This document shows, one piece after another, positions 1 to 10,141 of a stretch of DNA of 64,000 bases. Within the stretch, counting starts at the first letter, position 1; each line of letters begins with the position of its first letter. Source of the stretch: an uncultured Tateyamaria sp. (GTDB lineage: Bacteria; Pseudomonadota; Alphaproteobacteria; Rhodobacterales; Rhodobacteraceae); the NCBI RefSeq assembly GCF_947503415.1, contig NZ_CANNDS010000001.1, positions 496,001 through 560,000 on the forward strand. Reading direction: 5' to 3'. A program made the translations under genes and the position numbers. The notes under the pieces were generated by a model. That model did no database searches. It had not been told where the DNA came from and saw only the letters and a program-made list of their open reading frames with translations.

Positions 1-1
1 C

Positions 2-130
2 GCCTGTTTCGGCACGGCCAATGATGGCACTTGCGCGTTTGATGTTATCGTCGACAGCGGCGCGGTTGTGGTGGAAACGCTTGAAACGAACAACCTGCGC
101 CGCGGCTATTGCCTGAGGGCGCGGCAATGA
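2..130 (+). CDS. C-terminal fragment of an uncharacterised protein, truncated at the window start
   Basis: Open frame ...ACFGTANDGTCAFDVIVDSGAVVVETLETNNLRRGYCLRARQ*; its stop overlaps the next ATG (ATGA). Confidence 0.55.
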   Translation, partial: ACFGTANDGTCAFDVIVDSGAVVVETLETNNLRRGYCLRARQ

Positions 131-1248
131 GGGCACTGCTTCTGGCCCTGCTGCTGGCAAGCCCTGCGATGGCGCAAGACCCGCGCCCCTCCGCGCCGGT
201 GTTTCGCTATCTGCACGAAACCAAGGTGACCTGCGGCACAATCAAAGACGGCGCCCCATTGGCAAGTGGTGTCTACGGCACTGTGGTCAACGTGTTGAAC
301 CCGCATGGTGCGTCCGTCACGGTCAGCGGCGCGCTGCAATTGGCGCATCCTCCGGGCCAGGTGACAGGTGGCGAAGGGGTTACTTTGGATCCGTTTGACC
401 TGCCCGGTGGGCGCGCCTTTGCCGTTGACTGTCGGACCCTGCGCGCGCTGCACTATCCCTACGGCTATCCCGAACCATTCATCGAGGGATTTCTGACCCT
501 CGAGGCGTTGCAGCCCTTGGTCGTCACCAGCGTCTGGACCACAGGAGCGGCGACGGGCAAGGATGTACATCTGACCAGCCTTGACGTGGACACCGTGCCG
601 CCCCGGGCGGTCGAGGTGCCCCCCGTCGATCCCGATTGGGCAGACGGGGTGGAAAGTCAGGATTTTTGCGACCGGTTGGCAATGTCCAGCGTGGCCCTGA
701 CGGGGCGGGTGGTGGCCCAAAGCTATACCTTTGACGAAGCCCCCGGCGAGGGTCCGCGCGAGGTGACGCGGCTTGAAGACGTCACCGTTCTGGCCGGGGC
801 CGGGGCTGTCGTGGGCGGCCCGGTCGAGGTGCGCCTGCAACGCGGGCTGTTCCCTGACGGGCGTTTTCTGGATGTATCGGAGATGCCGGTGCTGAGTGTC
901 GGCGAACGCTATTTGCTGCTGTTGCCGAACCACGGGTGGCGGATCGAGGCGGTTTCGATGGACGATGTCCTGCGCATCGTCTCGTTCGGCGCGCGTGAGG
1001 TTCTGGTCGACCAGTCGGGATTTGCCGTGACGGATGTGGACGGCGGGCGCAGTACCGACGCCGTCGCCACACAGGAACAGACGTTTTTCGCCCCCACCCT
1101 GACCGGCGCAGAACCTCCGGTGGATGCGATGGAGGTCGCGGATTTCGTGGCGGCCATTGATGCGGCGGGATGTGACGGGCCGGTGCTGAGCGGGCCCTAT
1201 ACGTCCTATCCGCTGGTCACGAACGGTATCGAGGGGGTCGCGGAATGA
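127..1248 (+). CDS. Secreted protein of unknown function
   Basis: ATG at 127 gives signal peptide MRALLLALLLASPAMAQD; its 3' end overlaps the metalloprotease start. Confidence 0.75.
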   Translation: MRALLLALLLASPAMAQDPRPSAPVFRYLHETKVTCGTIKDGAPLASGVYGTVVNVLNPHGASVTVSGALQLAHPPGQVTGGEGVTLDPFDLPGGRAFAVDCRTLRALHYPYGYPEPFIEGFLTLEALQPLVVTSVWTTGAATGKDVHLTSLDVDTVPPRAVEVPPVDPDWADGVESQDFCDRLAMSSVALTGRVVAQSYTFDEAPGEGPREVTRLEDVTVLAGAGAVVGGPVEVRLQRGLFPDGRFLDVSEMPVLSVGERYLLLLPNHGWRIEAVSMDDVLRIVSFGAREVLVDQSGFAVTDVDGGRSTDAVATQEQTFFAPTLTGAEPPVDAMEVADFVAAIDAAGCDGPVLSGPYTSYPLVTNGIEGVAE

Positions 1249-3320
1249 GACGTCTTGGCGCGCTTTTGTTGTTGATCATTGCTCAGGTCCTGCCGACCCA
1301 AGCCTTCAACGTGCAGGAAAACTGGGTGGGCAATGAACTCAGGTGGGAGGATTCCGACCTGCCCATCGAATGGATTACCGATTCAGGGAATGCCGCCATC
1401 GGGGGGGCACGCTGGGATGCGATCCGATTGGCCGTGGACCAGTGGAACAGGACCGGCGGGCTTCGGCTTTTGTTCACGCTGTCCAACCCGCAGGAAACCG
1501 ACAACACGATGACTGATGGCGATGGCAAGAGCGAGGTGCTGTACACCACACGTGCCACGATCGACGGCGTTGCCGGACGCGAGCGGACAACCCGGACCTG
1601 TCCCAGCTGTCGTCGGATCATCGAATCCGATGTGGCCATTGCCAATGATGTCGCCCCCCTGCCGAACCCACCGACAGACGCGTTTGGCGGCTGTAGTGCA
1701 GAGGCGGTGCTGATCCATGAATTCGGACACACCATCGGGCTTGATCACGAAAACGGGCGGTTGGCGATGATGCAGGACATTTGCAACAACACGCCCCGCG
1801 TGCTGGGCCAACCGGCGGGCACCATGGTGTTGCCGGACGATCAACAGGGTGCGCGTCAGCAATATAGCGGCAATGGCGACGAGGTGAACCTGATCGCCGT
1901 GCCGCAATACCTGTTCCGTGAATTGCCGGTGCTCTTTCGCGACCGCATCACCGCGCTGACGGGTGCGGGCATTATCGCGGCGGCCAACTTTCCGGTCAGG
2001 CTGGTCAATTTCGGCCGTGCAGGCACGCCGCGTGCCTTCAACCCGGACCTGCTGGAATGCGCGTTTCTGGGGGGCATTGACCCGGGATGCGAGGGCAGCT
2101 TTTACGATGTGAACGCACCCAACCAACCCCTTATGATGTGCCCGGGTGACAGCATGAATGTGCCTTGGACGGTGGCCAGTCGCACCAATTCCGGCGGGTC
2201 CGAACGTGCCCACAGCATGGGGTTTTACCTGACCGATGATGCCACCGTGCCGTTTGATCCCACCTCGGAATTCCTGATTGACCTGCCGTTGGCCGGCGCG
2301 TTCCTCGACAACGAGATCGAGATCGACAGCACGGGCCAACGCAATCTGACAGGCGTTGAACGGCTGACGCTCAGCGATGATCCGGACTGTGCATTGGCCG
2401 GGACATACCGGCTGTGGCATGGCGTGGATATCTGTCACGAGCATCTCGAAGGCTCTGGCACCGTGGCGGCAGGCGGGGCGTTCGAAGAGGACAACTTTGC
2501 GCTGACCGGCCTTTTCGTGACCATTCTGGACCCGGGAGCCGCGCAATGCGCAGGCGCCGCGATCCCGGCAAGCGACGGCGTGTGCCCCCTGTCGGAGATC
2601 CGCAAGACCTGTGACGCACCCCCATTGCCCGACCCCGACGGCGAACCGCAGCCACCCGACGATTGCGATCCCGGGGAAGAGGCATGCATTTGTCAGACTG
2701 TCGTGGGCGGGCTTGGTGATCCGGATGGCCACCCGGACGGAAACCACGCCTTCAACGAATTCTGCCCCGACGATGAGGGCGAACGGGTCTGTCTGAGTCA
2801 AGGCGGCTTTGGGCTGTGCGAAACGTGCAATGCGCCCAATGACCGCCAGCCCGGTTGCTCATGCACCGCAGATGACCAATGCGGCGCGGATCTGACCTGC
2901 TTTGGCGAAGAAACGCAGAATGGATCAGGCATTGGCACCTGTCAGCCGGACTCCCCGCCCAGCTGGACTTGCCTGGCCGACTGCCAGCAGCTGTTCAACG
3001 ATCCAAACGCATTTTGCGACAACAACCATCCGTCCGGCACCGCCCTTTGTGTGCCCGGTGTCTGCAACGGACCCGACATTCTGGCGTGCTGGACCGAGGG
3101 CGAATTGCTGGGTGTCGACGACCAGCCGACCTTTGGGCCGTTTTGCGGGGTGGCACCGGATGCGTCCCCACTTTCGCGGTCGTGCCAGTCACAATGTGGT
3201 CCGGGAGCCGATCTGGACAATCCGGACTTGGATGTGAGTTGTCAGGATATTGGCTATCCCCCGAATTTTGAATGCGATCTGCAGGTCGCAGGGGGCGCCT
3301 GCCGACCTGGACCTCTTTGA
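1245..3320 (+). CDS. Secreted matrixin-like zinc metalloprotease with Cys-rich C-terminal region
   Basis: Signal peptide; HEFGHTIGLDHE matches HExxHxxGxxH; many Cys pairs in the C-terminal third. Confidence 0.85.
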   Translation: MRRLGALLLLIIAQVLPTQAFNVQENWVGNELRWEDSDLPIEWITDSGNAAIGGARWDAIRLAVDQWNRTGGLRLLFTLSNPQETDNTMTDGDGKSEVLYTTRATIDGVAGRERTTRTCPSCRRIIESDVAIANDVAPLPNPPTDAFGGCSAEAVLIHEFGHTIGLDHENGRLAMMQDICNNTPRVLGQPAGTMVLPDDQQGARQQYSGNGDEVNLIAVPQYLFRELPVLFRDRITALTGAGIIAAANFPVRLVNFGRAGTPRAFNPDLLECAFLGGIDPGCEGSFYDVNAPNQPLMMCPGDSMNVPWTVASRTNSGGSERAHSMGFYLTDDATVPFDPTSEFLIDLPLAGAFLDNEIEIDSTGQRNLTGVERLTLSDDPDCALAGTYRLWHGVDICHEHLEGSGTVAAGGAFEEDNFALTGLFVTILDPGAAQCAGAAIPASDGVCPLSEIRKTCDAPPLPDPDGEPQPPDDCDPGEEACICQTVVGGLGDPDGHPDGNHAFNEFCPDDEGERVCLSQGGFGLCETCNAPNDRQPGCSCTADDQCGADLTCFGEETQNGSGIGTCQPDSPPSWTCLADCQQLFNDPNAFCDNNHPSGTALCVPGVCNGPDILACWTEGELLGVDDQPTFGPFCGVAPDASPLSRSCQSQCGPGADLDNPDLDVSCQDIGYPPNFECDLQVAGGACRPGPL

Positions 3321-3433
3321 TAGAACCGCAACAGCCGGGGTGCGGAACGCACCTTTCGTTCGAGGTCGGGTAGAAACAGGTGGAACCGCTGTGTCGGCGG
3401 CAAGCGTCGTGTCCGCCAGCCACAACACGCACT

Positions 3434-4030
3434 TCAGGACGACGGTACAGCCGTCTGCGCCAGAATGCGCCTGATCTGTCCCGGTGTCTGTCCTGTCAGC
3501 TTTTTCAACGTGGTCGTCATATGACTTTGAGACGAGAACCCGACCGCATAGGCGATGTCGCATATTGGCAATGAGCTTTCGCGCAACAGCCTTGATGCAT
3601 GCTGTACGCGCGTCTGGATGATGTAGGCGTGCGGGGACACGCCAAGCGCCTTTTTGAACACTCTGGCGAACTGAAAGACGCTTAGATTTGCGATATCCGC
3701 AAGCTCGTCCAGCGACAGACTGACGTCCACGTTACTCTCGATATGTGCCAAAACGCCTTCCAGACGTTTTGTGTCTGGATGCGTCCAGGCCGACCCGCCC
3801 ACTCGCTGCCGGGTCCCGTCCGACGAACGGTGGCGGCGCGTTGGACCGCTGAGGTTTTGCATGCCAATCATGGCGTCGTAACTGTCCAGCATCTGTGCTT
3901 CCTTTTCGGTTTGTCGCCTCTGTTTACCGAGGGGGTGGGGGGCACAGACATCGGGCATTTCCCCGAAGCGCAGGCCGTTGATCATGATCTGGTGCAGGGT
4001 CGTATCGCTGCCGAACGGGCAGCCTTTCAC
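3434..4030 (-). CDS. AraC family transcriptional regulator (start may be 3892)
   Basis: Typical two-HTH AraC C-terminus (LDELADIANLSVFQFARVFKKALGVSPHAYIIQTRVQHA...ICDIAYAVGFSSQSHMTTTLKKLTGQTPGQIRR). Confidence 0.88.
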   Translation of the reverse strand: MKGCPFGSDTTLHQIMINGLRFGEMPDVCAPHPLGKQRRQTEKEAQMLDSYDAMIGMQNLSGPTRRHRSSDGTRQRVGGSAWTHPDTKRLEGVLAHIESNVDVSLSLDELADIANLSVFQFARVFKKALGVSPHAYIIQTRVQHASRLLRESSLPICDIAYAVGFSSQSHMTTTLKKLTGQTPGQIRRILAQTAVPSS

Positions 4031-4614
4031 AGGACTTGGCAGACCTCTTCAAAGGCGAACCGATCGGCGCGCGGGTAGGCCTTGGATGTGTCCGCATAGC
4101 CCAAGGCACACAGGAAATTGGATTTGATCCGGGTGCCCGCGAAAAACGCCTGATCGACGGCGGCATTGTCAAAGCCGGACATGGGGCCGCAGTTCAGGCC
4201 CACGGCACGCGCGGCCATGATCAGATAGGCCCCTTGCATCGACGCATTGCGAAAGGCCGTGATCTGGGCCGCTGTTTCGTTGTCCTCGAACAGTTGCTTG
4301 TTCTGCGGGGCCACCGGAAACAGTCGCGGCAGATGGTCAAAGAATTCCAGATCATGGCCGATGACGGCGATAACAGGCGCGCTGCGCGCCCGGGCGACGT
4401 TGCCGTCAAAGAGCGCCGGACGCAGACGTGCGCGCGCGTCCGGGGATGTGAGGAAGATCAGCCGGGCCGGGCATGCATTCATGGAGGTGGGGCCCCATTT
4501 CATCAGGTCGTAAAGCTCTGACAGCAGGTGTGGTGCGACTGGTGTCGGCAGAAACCTGTTGGCGGTCCGGGCCTCGGTAAACAGAGATTGGCGGGCGGTT
4601 GTGTCCAGGGTCAT
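4027..4614 (-). CDS. rutE-like: Malonic semialdehyde reductase / RutE-like nitroreductase
   Basis: Nitroreductase fold; KWGPTSMNACPARLIFL and GLNCGPMSGFDNAAVDQAFF match the RutE subfamily. Confidence 0.8.
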   Translation of the reverse strand: MTLDTTARQSLFTEARTANRFLPTPVAPHLLSELYDLMKWGPTSMNACPARLIFLTSPDARARLRPALFDGNVARARSAPVIAVIGHDLEFFDHLPRLFPVAPQNKQLFEDNETAAQITAFRNASMQGAYLIMAARAVGLNCGPMSGFDNAAVDQAFFAGTRIKSNFLCALGYADTSKAYPRADRFAFEEVCQVL

Positions 4615-6650
4615 TGAAAAACACTCGTCAGTTGGGGAAAGACAAAGAGAAGCCCGATCATCAGCAGCATGACACCGACAAACGGGCTGGTTCCGATGAA
4701 GATATCGCGCAGGGTGATTGCGCTGTTGCCCAGCGCGGCCTTGACCACGAACACCGACAGCCCAAGCGGTGGCGTCAAAAGCCCCACTTCGATGGCGATG
4801 ACGGTGAGGATTCCGAACCAGATCAGGTCGACGTCAAACGACGCAAGGATCGGCAGCATCAGCGGCAGGGTGATCAACATGATCGAGACGGAATCAAGCA
4901 CCATCCCCATCAACAGCAGCGCGCCCAGATAGCACAGGATCAGCACCGCGAACGGCATCTCGACCGCCACCACCAGCTGCACCAGATCGGCAGGCAGGCC
5001 GGACAGCGCAATCATGCGCGTGTACATATTCGCCGCGATGATCAGCAGCAGAATGGAGACCGACACCTGTCCCGTTTCGATCAGCAAGCGCCACAGCGCG
5101 GGCCAATTTGACAGGCCGGGTATCCGCACTGCCCTGACGGCATAGATGCAAAGCGCAAGTGCGGCGCCGACCGCGCCCGCTTCGGTGGGGGTAAAGACGC
5201 CGCCATAGATGCCGCCCAGAACCGCGACAATCAGCAGACCGATGGGTGACAGTTTCGCAAGGGCGGTGCGCGGTGTTTCCTTGGCCTCGGGCGCGCGGCT
5301 CCAGGCGCTGGGATAGGATTTGCGTGCCGCGTGTGCAGTGACACCAGCGAAGGACGGGGCAAACCGCGCGATAGCGTAGATCATGAGGGCAAAACCGGCC
5401 GCCAGAATGATACCGGGAATGATGGAGGCGGTGAACAACGCGCCCACCGACACCTCCGCCACGATCCCGTAGACGATCAACAGCAAGGAGGGCGGGATGA
5501 GCATGCCCAGCACCGAACTGCCTGCAACAATACCAACGGCAAAGCGCCCGGAATACCCGTGATCCAGCATTGGCGGCACTGCCACGCGGGTGAAGACAAC
5601 CGCTGATGCAATCGAAATCCCGGTGATCGCGGCAAAGACCGTGTTGGCGGCCACCGTGGCAATCCCGAGGCCGCCCACGATCTTGCCCAGCAGCCATTCA
5701 CACACGTCAAAGGCATCGCGCGCAATCCGCGCCTCGTTCACCACCAGCCCCATCAGGACAAACAGCGGGACGACACCATAGAGCTGGTTCTGGATCGACC
5801 CGGTCGCCGCGATCTTGAGCATGTCGGCGGCGGTCAGGAAATCCTCGCGCAGCAGCCAGACGCCCACAAAACTCAGGCCAGCAAGGGCCATGGCAATAGG
5901 CATGCCCAGCAGGACCAGAAGCACCATGCAAACGACCAGCGTCACGGCGATGCCAAAGCCGCTTTGAAAAGACAGCAAGGCAATCGTCAGGCCCGTCACG
6001 GCGACGCCTGCCATGGCCGCGAGCCGGAGCATTTTACGGGTGTTCGCGCGCGCCATCGGGGCGTCCGCCATGGTGCGGAACATGTCGACCAGAAAGGCAA
6101 CACTGGCCAACCCCGCACAGATCACGACCACGGCGCGAAACGGCCAGACCTGAATGGCAAGATCCGACTGGCTTCCGAAATAATCGGCATAGCGCCAGCT
6201 TTCGACCAGATCGGGCAAGGTCGCGATGGCGATGATCCCCATGACGACCGCCCCGACCATCTGGAACCCGGCCATCATCGCAGCAGCCAAGAACGGTCGG
6301 CGTTTTGCGATGCTCTCGCTCCACGCGTCTGACCGGGCAAGACGACGGCTGAGCACACTGTCGACCACTTGCAAAAACACAATGGCGACAATCGAATAGC
6401 CGACAATTTCGGGGACACGGGGCAAGGGCGCATTCAGTAGGCTGCGGCCCAGCACGTCCGTAACGATCAGGGCCATCAACAACATGGTCCAGATGGACCC
6501 GGCAGCGCTTAGCCAACGGCCGATGCTGTACAATCCTTGCATCTGGTGGCGGCCTGACCAGAATGTACTGCGGCTCCAGGCGGAGGGGCGGCGCGTGGGT
6601 GCGCCTGCCGATGGGCCAAGCTTCGGGGCTTTGAGCAACGCTTGGGTCAT
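4611..6650 (-). CDS. TRAP transporter fused DctQ-DctM permease
   Basis: N-terminal DctQ-like 4-TM segment followed by a DctM large permease (GMPIAMALAGLSFVG, GSSVLGMLIPPSLLLIVYGIVAEVS, EVGLLTPPLGLSVFVV). Confidence 0.9.
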   Translation of the reverse strand: MTQALLKAPKLGPSAGAPTRRPSAWSRSTFWSGRHQMQGLYSIGRWLSAAGSIWTMLLMALIVTDVLGRSLLNAPLPRVPEIVGYSIVAIVFLQVVDSVLSRRLARSDAWSESIAKRRPFLAAAMMAGFQMVGAVVMGIIAIATLPDLVESWRYADYFGSQSDLAIQVWPFRAVVVICAGLASVAFLVDMFRTMADAPMARANTRKMLRLAAMAGVAVTGLTIALLSFQSGFGIAVTLVVCMVLLVLLGMPIAMALAGLSFVGVWLLREDFLTAADMLKIAATGSIQNQLYGVVPLFVLMGLVVNEARIARDAFDVCEWLLGKIVGGLGIATVAANTVFAAITGISIASAVVFTRVAVPPMLDHGYSGRFAVGIVAGSSVLGMLIPPSLLLIVYGIVAEVSVGALFTASIIPGIILAAGFALMIYAIARFAPSFAGVTAHAARKSYPSAWSRAPEAKETPRTALAKLSPIGLLIVAVLGGIYGGVFTPTEAGAVGAALALCIYAVRAVRIPGLSNWPALWRLLIETGQVSVSILLLIIAANMYTRMIALSGLPADLVQLVVAVEMPFAVLILCYLGALLLMGMVLDSVSIMLITLPLMLPILASFDVDLIWFGILTVIAIEVGLLTPPLGLSVFVVKAALGNSAITLRDIFIGTSPFVGVMLLMIGLLFVFPQLTSVFQ

Positions 6651-6654
6651 GCCC

Positions 6655-7725
6655 CTACCCCCAGTTGCGGGCGGGTGTCGCACCGGCGGCCGTGACAGCA
6701 TCCATATACGCGGTCAGGATGTCACGGGCCGACGCCCCACGGGCTTCGGTCACCTCCACCCAAGACCCAGCAATATCGGGCAGGTTGTCGACCCATTTTT
6801 GCCGTTCCGGTGCAGCAAGCGTGGTGATTGTGGCCCCGGCCTCGACCATCTTGGCCTCGTACCCTTCGGAGGCGGCCATCAACTGCTTGGCATGCACGGC
6901 GGAATATTCATCACCCAAGGTTTGCAGTACCTCGGTCACATCCTGCGGCAGCCGCCGCCACTTGCGCTGGTTCACGGCAAGGCCCCCGGTCATCTGGCTG
7001 CCGATGCTGACCTTGGTGACAAAGGGCGCAGGCTCGTACAGCTTGAACGGAAACGCGCCTGACAGCGAAATCAGGACGCCATCGGCCACACCGGTGCTGA
7101 GCGTGTTGTAGAAATCCGGCAGGCCCGCGTTGACAGGCACAGCACCCGACCCTTTCAGGAAATTGCCAACCGAGCCTGCGGCGATGATCTTCATCCCGTC
7201 GAGTTGGGCGTAGCTGTCGAACGGCTCACGCGTCAAAAGGTGGTAGGTCTCAATTCCGCTGGCGCCAAGAAACACTTGGCTTTGCCGAGCCCACGCCTCG
7301 GACAGTTCGGGCATATCACGGTGCAACTGGTTCATGACGGCCAGTTGCATGGGCAGGTCATCGGTGACGAACGGGGTGTAGAACGTCACGTTCTGCAAGG
7401 GCATCTTGCTTTCTTCCCAAAGCGTGCCCACCCAGCCCATATCGGTCAGGCCATCGGCCACCGCCTCGAGCGTCTTGTCGAACTTGTAAAGCGCGCCGCC
7501 ATAGCTTTCGGTCCAGTCAATGCTGTGCGGCGATCCCGCATCCGTCAGGCGCGTGTTGGATTGCCCGACGACATGCGACGACAGCGACCCGACCCACGGC
7601 ACGGCGGTGGGATGGCTGGATGCCATGGTCAGCCTGATCGTGTCTGCGCGCGCTGCGGCGGGCAGCAACGCGGCACCCGTTGCGGCGGCCAATCCGGCCA
7701 GAACTGTTCTGCGATTATGTGTCAT
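6655..7725 (-). CDS. TRAP transporter solute-binding protein (DctP family)
   Basis: Export signal MTHNRRTVLAGLAAATGAALLPAAARA; DctP-like body; immediately upstream of the DctQM gene. Confidence 0.9.
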   Translation of the reverse strand: MTHNRRTVLAGLAAATGAALLPAAARADTIRLTMASSHPTAVPWVGSLSSHVVGQSNTRLTDAGSPHSIDWTESYGGALYKFDKTLEAVADGLTDMGWVGTLWEESKMPLQNVTFYTPFVTDDLPMQLAVMNQLHRDMPELSEAWARQSQVFLGASGIETYHLLTREPFDSYAQLDGMKIIAAGSVGNFLKGSGAVPVNAGLPDFYNTLSTGVADGVLISLSGAFPFKLYEPAPFVTKVSIGSQMTGGLAVNQRKWRRLPQDVTEVLQTLGDEYSAVHAKQLMAASEGYEAKMVEAGATITTLAAPERQKWVDNLPDIAGSWVEVTEARGASARDILTAYMDAVTAAGATPARNWG

Positions 7726-7878
7726 GCTTTTCCTCCTTCAAGCATTGGTCGAACTGCTGCCAACAGGCCGCAGGGTTTGGTCCCAAGCCCCGCGATGCGG
7801 CCCTTGGGGGGTAAGGTCATGGTGTGGGGTAAAGCAGCGCCGGGCGTTTTGTGTGTGCCCGGTCAGACGCGCGCTAGG

Positions 7879-9342
7879 TCACGGGGCCACCAGCCCGGCA
7901 TCCAGCGCCTTCATCGCTGCCGCCGCGCGGGACGACACGCCCAGTTTGCGAAAGATCTTTTCGACATGCGTGCCGACGGTCTTGGGCGACAATTCAAGGC
8001 CGCGGGCGATTTCCTTGTTGCTTTGACCGGCGATCAAACCGGCCAACACGTCCTGTTCGCGAGCGGTCAGAGACAAGACGGGTTCTTCCTCTGCCGAAGG
8101 CAGGTTTCTGGCGCCCATCGCTTCAAGGGCAAGGCGCACCGCGCGCAAATCAAGGCGACCGGCCTTGGCTTCTGCGGTCAGAAGCGTGCGCAGATGTGCG
8201 ACGGGCCATTCGGCACGCAGACCGTGCGCCATGCGTTCAACGGTTGCGAGCCGGGCCACCTGCACGATGCGCGCCTCGAACGGTTGCGCAGCAGCGGTTA
8301 GCCCACGATTGAAACCGGAGCCGTCCATCCGTTCGTAGGCAAGGCTCGCCAGCCGTGCCACCGCCAGCAAATCCGGCGCGCGGGACAAGATGCGTTCGGT
8401 CCAGTGCGGGGCAAGGCGTGCGGCTTCGGACGTACCTGCCCCATGATCAAAGGCGGGGTTCGGCACTGCCACCTGCCCCAGGTCAGCCAGCGCTGCGGCA
8501 AAGCCGATGGCCGATATCTCGTCCGGGTCCTGTGTCGCGGCTTCGGCCATTTTCAGCGACAGGCCCTGCGCGAGCCGCGACACACCGGTCATGTCGGGGC
8601 GTTTCAGGTCTGAATAATCGGCCAGCAACAGCGCCACGTCGGACAGCGACACGTCATCGTCACCAAGCGCGCAACATGCAAGGGCTGCGGCACATGCGTC
8701 GCCGGGCGCTTCCGCCTTCAGCCACCGATCCATGTGCTGGATCGCGATCTGTGCAAGCGAGGGATCATAGACCTTGCCCGCCCGGTTTTCGATCAAGAGC
8801 GTGGCGCGGGCGGTGCCGAAATTGCGGCCATAGACTTCGATGTCGCCCGCCAGCGCAACATATTGCGCGGCCTCGTGGATGGCGTCGCCCGCCTTGCCCG
8901 CAGGAAGCCCGGAGCCATCCCAGTTTTCAAAGAAATCCTCGGCGGCATGGATCAACACGTCGGGCAATCCCAAGCGCTGGCAGATCATCACAACCGCTTC
9001 GCAATGCGCCACGGCAATGGGCACCATCGTGTCGTGCAGGGATGCGGGGTTCGGCGGTTCCGTCGCGACAAAGGGATTGCGTCCTTCGATATAGGCGGCA
9101 CGCCCCCCCACATCATCTCCAAACAACATGGCGAACTCACGGGCATTCGACGTGCAGCCGGCCCAACGCAGCATCGCCAACCGGGCGGCGTTGGCCTGCA
9201 TGTCCGCATCTGCACCCGCACTGTCCGCCAGCCGCGCGGCAAGGCGTGCCACATTGGGAGAATGATCGGGGGGCTGCCCCATGCTCAGATCACCAGCAAA
9301 GGCGAGGGCGCCGATGGCTTGTTCCATACGTGTCAGTGTCAT
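7879..9342 (-). CDS. HD-GYP-like phosphohydrolase domain protein with C-terminal LuxR HTH
   Basis: Two WDGSG/MDGSG-type HD-GYP remnants (FFENWDGSGLPAGKAGDAI; AYERMDGSGFNRGL) and LuxR HTH (LTAREQDVLAGLIAGQSNKEIARGLELSPKTVGTHVEKIFRKLGVSSRAAA). Confidence 0.82.
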   Translation of the reverse strand: MTLTRMEQAIGALAFAGDLSMGQPPDHSPNVARLAARLADSAGADADMQANAARLAMLRWAGCTSNAREFAMLFGDDVGGRAAYIEGRNPFVATEPPNPASLHDTMVPIAVAHCEAVVMICQRLGLPDVLIHAAEDFFENWDGSGLPAGKAGDAIHEAAQYVALAGDIEVYGRNFGTARATLLIENRAGKVYDPSLAQIAIQHMDRWLKAEAPGDACAAALACCALGDDDVSLSDVALLLADYSDLKRPDMTGVSRLAQGLSLKMAEAATQDPDEISAIGFAAALADLGQVAVPNPAFDHGAGTSEAARLAPHWTERILSRAPDLLAVARLASLAYERMDGSGFNRGLTAAAQPFEARIVQVARLATVERMAHGLRAEWPVAHLRTLLTAEAKAGRLDLRAVRLALEAMGARNLPSAEEEPVLSLTAREQDVLAGLIAGQSNKEIARGLELSPKTVGTHVEKIFRKLGVSSRAAAAMKALDAGLVAP

Positions 9343-9473
9343 GTGACCTCCGTCGTTTGATCCTGATTACCAGACCGAAGACCTGCTTACCCTAAGGCAT
9401 TTGCCGGATGCCGTTGCCGTTTGGTTTCGGATTGGGTCGCGCCATTCGCAACTGATCAAAAAGGATCGCAACA

Positions 9474-10070
9474 GTGCCACTTGATCTCAAAACCCTCGCC
9501 ATCACTGCCGCCCTGACCCTTGTGTCGGCAACAGCCCACGCCGCCGGACTGCGCGTCCGGGGCGAAGTGACGGCCATCGACGGCCCGATGATTTCCGTCG
9601 AAGCCGCGACCGGACAGGTCGTCGACGTGTCGGTGCCCGAGCCCGTTGTCCTGCTTTACCGCGACATCGACATTGAAGACATCGCACCCGGCGCTTATGT
9701 CGCCGCACCGACGGTCAAAAGTGCCGACGGCAACCGGCGCGCCCTGGGGCTTGTCGTTTTTCCCGAAGCCATGCGCGGCCTGAACGAAGGGTTCAAATCC
9801 TGGGACCTCGGATCAGACAGCAAGATGACAAATGCCACCGTCGCACAGATCGTCGCGCGCGGAACAGACCGTGTGTTCACCGTGACCTACGGCGACGAAC
9901 AGCAGCTGGTCGAGGTTCCGCCCAGCGCGCCCGTCACAACATTTGCACCCGCCGACGATGCAGACATCCAGATCGGCATGAAGGTGGTGATCTTCGCTGA
10001 CCAATCGGGCGACGCCATTTCGGGCCAGTATGTCGGCATCCATGAAAACGGCGGCCTGCCACCGCTTTAG
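9474..10070 (+). CDS. Secreted protein of unknown function (DUF5666-like)
   Basis: Signal peptide and small beta-rich repeats (RVRGEVTAIDGPMISVEAATGQVVDV). Confidence 0.7.
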   Translation: MPLDLKTLAITAALTLVSATAHAAGLRVRGEVTAIDGPMISVEAATGQVVDVSVPEPVVLLYRDIDIEDIAPGAYVAAPTVKSADGNRRALGLVVFPEAMRGLNEGFKSWDLGSDSKMTNATVAQIVARGTDRVFTVTYGDEQQLVEVPPSAPVTTFAPADDADIQIGMKVVIFADQSGDAISGQYVGIHENGGLPPL

Positions 10071-10141
10071 GCACCGCTTTGGGCAGGCGTCGCGACACGT
10101 CTGCCCCTTTGCATCAAACGCAACGCATTCGGAGCTTTCCC

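Noticed and set aside
1383-2801. 472-aa minus-strand ORF
   Set aside because: Antisense to the metalloprotease gene; composition typical of a high-GC shadow ORF, no domain features.
7204-9395. 365- and 346-aa plus-strand ORFs
   Set aside because: Shadow ORFs opposite the TRAP binding protein and HD-GYP/LuxR genes; Arg/Pro/His-rich with no recognisable fold.
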